Notes under the pieces: model-generated | Told to the model about the DNA's origin: nothing | The model's input: only the letters and a program-made list of their open reading frames with translations | The model's database searches: none | Source of the DNA: Entrophospora sp. SA101 | Taxonomy: Eukaryota; Glomeromycota; Glomeromycetes; Entrophosporales; Entrophosporaceae | DNA: 50,443 bases | Assembly: GCA_958430865.1 (NCBI GenBank) | Contig: CAUDNR010004322.1 | Location: forward strand, 514-50,956 | Direction: 5' to 3' | In this document: piece by piece, positions 49,069 to 50,443 of the stretch | Layout of the letters: each line of letters starts with the position of its first letter | Numbering within the stretch: the first letter of the stretch is position 1 | Translations under genes and position numbers: made by a program

Positions 49069-50216
49069 GCGGATTTTGTCAGGCAACCTTACTTACAACC
49101 ATTGGATATTCCTAGTAATTGCTGGGAACAGATTACAATGGATTTCATTGTACAACTATTCACAACAAAAAAAGGAAATGACGCAATAGTAGTATTTGTA
49201 GATAGACTTACTAAAAGAGCACATTTTGAACCAATGCATACTACAGCAACTGCACCTGAAGTTGCTAAAATATTCTTTACAACTATTTTTAAGAATCATG
49301 GACTACCAAAAGTGATTGTATCAGACAGAGATGCCAAATTCACAAGTAAATTCTGGCAGGCATTATTTCAACAGTTGGGAACAAAATTAGCAATGTCAAC
49401 TGCATTCCACCCCCAAACGGATGGACAGACCGAACGAATGAATCATACTTTAGAGGAAATGTTACGAATCTTTGCCACATACAAACAGGATCAGTGGGAC
49501 AAATATTTACCAGCAGCTGAATTTGCGTATAATAATTTCAAGCAGGCCTCCACAGGATTTACCCCTTTTGAGTTAGATTGCAGACAACACCCAATAACAC
49601 CCACAGTTTTAGCTTCAGGAAGTTCAACAAAAGTAGCAGCTACTGACGATTTTATTGAACATTGGAATAATATGATTAACATTGCAAAAGACACATTAAT
49701 AGTAGCTCAACAACAACAATCACAATATGCAAATAATCATCAACGTCATGTTGAATTTAAAATTGGAGATAAAGTATTATTATCAACTAGAAATATCAAC
49801 AATCCTATTGATAAAAATAGACCTACCAGGAAGTTAGCTCCAAAATATATTGGACCGTACATTATCAAAGCCATTATTTCTAAAACTGCGTATAAATTGG
49901 AATTGCCTACTGAATTAAAATACATCCAGTATTCCATATCTCCTTATTAAAACCTTATAAAGAATCAGACAAATTTCAACAACCAATACCACCACCAGCA
50001 ATTTATATTCCAGAGACAAACCAAAATGAATATGAAGTAGAAACTATTCTGGATAAAAGAATTATTAGAAAGAAACCACAATATTTAATTAAATGGTTGG
50101 GTTATCCTCTCCATGATGCAACATGGGAACCTTTGGAAAATTTGGCAAATGCTCAAGAGAAACTCAAAGAATTTGAATTGACAAGGATGTCAAATCTTAA
50201 GGAGGGGAGAATGTAA
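49069..50216 (+). pseudogene. Ty3/gypsy chromodomain retrotransposon: integrase and chromodomain (3' end of pol)
   Basis: After a stop at 49066 the frame runs YLQPLDIPSNCWEQITMDFI into the integrase core. The catalytic triad is Asp (MDF, 49141), Asp (VSDRDAKF, 49324) and Glu (TDGQTERMN, 49432), with 35 residues between the last two, as in DD35E. The C-terminal part has VGDKV-like KIGDKVLLSTRNI and KLAPKYIGPYIIKAI. Near 49918 a one-base slip in an A run shifts the frame. The next frame continues HPVFHISLLKPYK, then a chromodomain (EYEVETILDKRIIRKKPQYL, IKWLGYPLHDATWEPLENL) to a stop at 50214-50216. Gag, protease, RT and the HHCC zinc domain are missing, cut off by the minisatellite. The single slip could be a sequencing error, and the copy looks young. 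Confidence 0.92.
50198..50211 (+). promoter_or_regulatory. Polypurine tract of the Ty3 element
   Basis: AAGGAGGGGAGAA lies immediately before TGTAAC, where plus-strand DNA synthesis priming is expected in LTR retrotransposons. It overlaps the last codons of the polyprotein. Confidence 0.75.
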
Positions 50217-50443
50217 CAATTTACTTCGTAATCATATACAACGTCTTATGTAGTACAATAATATTTACATCTGGAAATGTGACACATAATTAATTATTAT
50301 TTGTAACATCAATTATTTCGTGTCTTTAATTATTATTTATTACTTATCTATGTCCACAAATCTTCTGGATAGATTGATAAGAATTATTATGATTATTTTA
50401 TTTATATTTTATCAATCTTTTATTATTATTTATATTTTATTTA
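50212..50443 (+). mobile_element. Start of 3' LTR (runs off the window)
   Basis: It begins TGTAACAATTTAC directly after the polypurine tract; TG is the canonical LTR first dinucleotide. The next 230 bases are AT-rich and non-coding. The CA end and target duplication lie outside the window. Confidence 0.7.

Noticed and set aside
48737..49189. 150-codon Phe/His/Trp-rich frame and its minus-strand Lys/Met/Cys counterpart
   Set aside because: Translation of the TTTTTGGCATTT minisatellite; the tail overlaps the integrase in the wrong frame.

Overview
This is a very AT-rich, intron-dense fungal nuclear segment. Genes are split by many short GT..AG introns, and proteins carry long Asn/Asp runs. Between the genes lie decayed transposons and fragments of families that are expanded in arbuscular mycorrhizal fungi (TLDc domains, tyrosine-kinase-like kinases, hAT elements, chromodomain Ty3 elements). 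I infer a Glomeromycotina genome, Rhizophagus-like. That rests on style and family content, not on a marker gene.

Layout. 1-2205 (-): 5' part of a RAD5/HLTF-type SNF2 translocase with a HIRAN domain, cut by the window edge. 3164-3941 (+): a small coiled-coil protein, possibly Mediator MED30. 3942-6823: a gene remnant and a tandem repeat. 6824-9165 (-): mitochondrial serine hydroxymethyltransferase. 9166-17510: a gene-poor 8 kb tract with a reverse-transcriptase scrap, a MITE-like element and a fold-back element. 17511-19085 (+): secreted berberine-bridge-type flavin oxidase. 19194-22022 (+): importin-alpha-like ARM protein without an obvious IBB domain. 22697-24195 (-): Myb protein whose last exon runs through poly-Asn into half a TLDc domain. 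26209-28233 (+): AP-1 mu subunit. 28234-31371: nested TIR elements and a tRNA-Leu-like sequence. 31372-33021 (+): ketol-acid reductoisomerase. 33659-34451 (+): AANAT-type acetyltransferase. 35988-37415 (-): Tlg2/syntaxin-16 SNARE. 39263-40805 (-): CDK1-like kinase with an altered cyclin helix and Phe at the Wee1-site position. 42390-43375 (-): PRELI/UPS protein. 44132-50443: a transposon graveyard holding a kinase pseudogene, a coiled-coil/zinc pseudogene, a hAT transposase with stops, a minisatellite, and the 3' end of a chromodomain Ty3 retrotransposon with its polypurine tract and LTR start.

The intact genes are unrelated housekeeping functions: DNA repair, one-carbon and branched-chain amino-acid metabolism, nuclear import, Golgi/endosome traffic, cell cycle and mitochondrial lipid transfer. 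There is no operon-like or cluster logic. Intron phases were checked by hand in every model: each listed exon joins in frame to its neighbour and carries the expected family motif across the junction. The most unusual items are the Myb/poly-N/TLDc chimera, the non-canonical CDK, the importin-alpha lacking an IBB, and the nested repeat that ends on a tRNA-like sequence. I saw no CRISPR array, bacterial-type system or clearly new multi-gene system.
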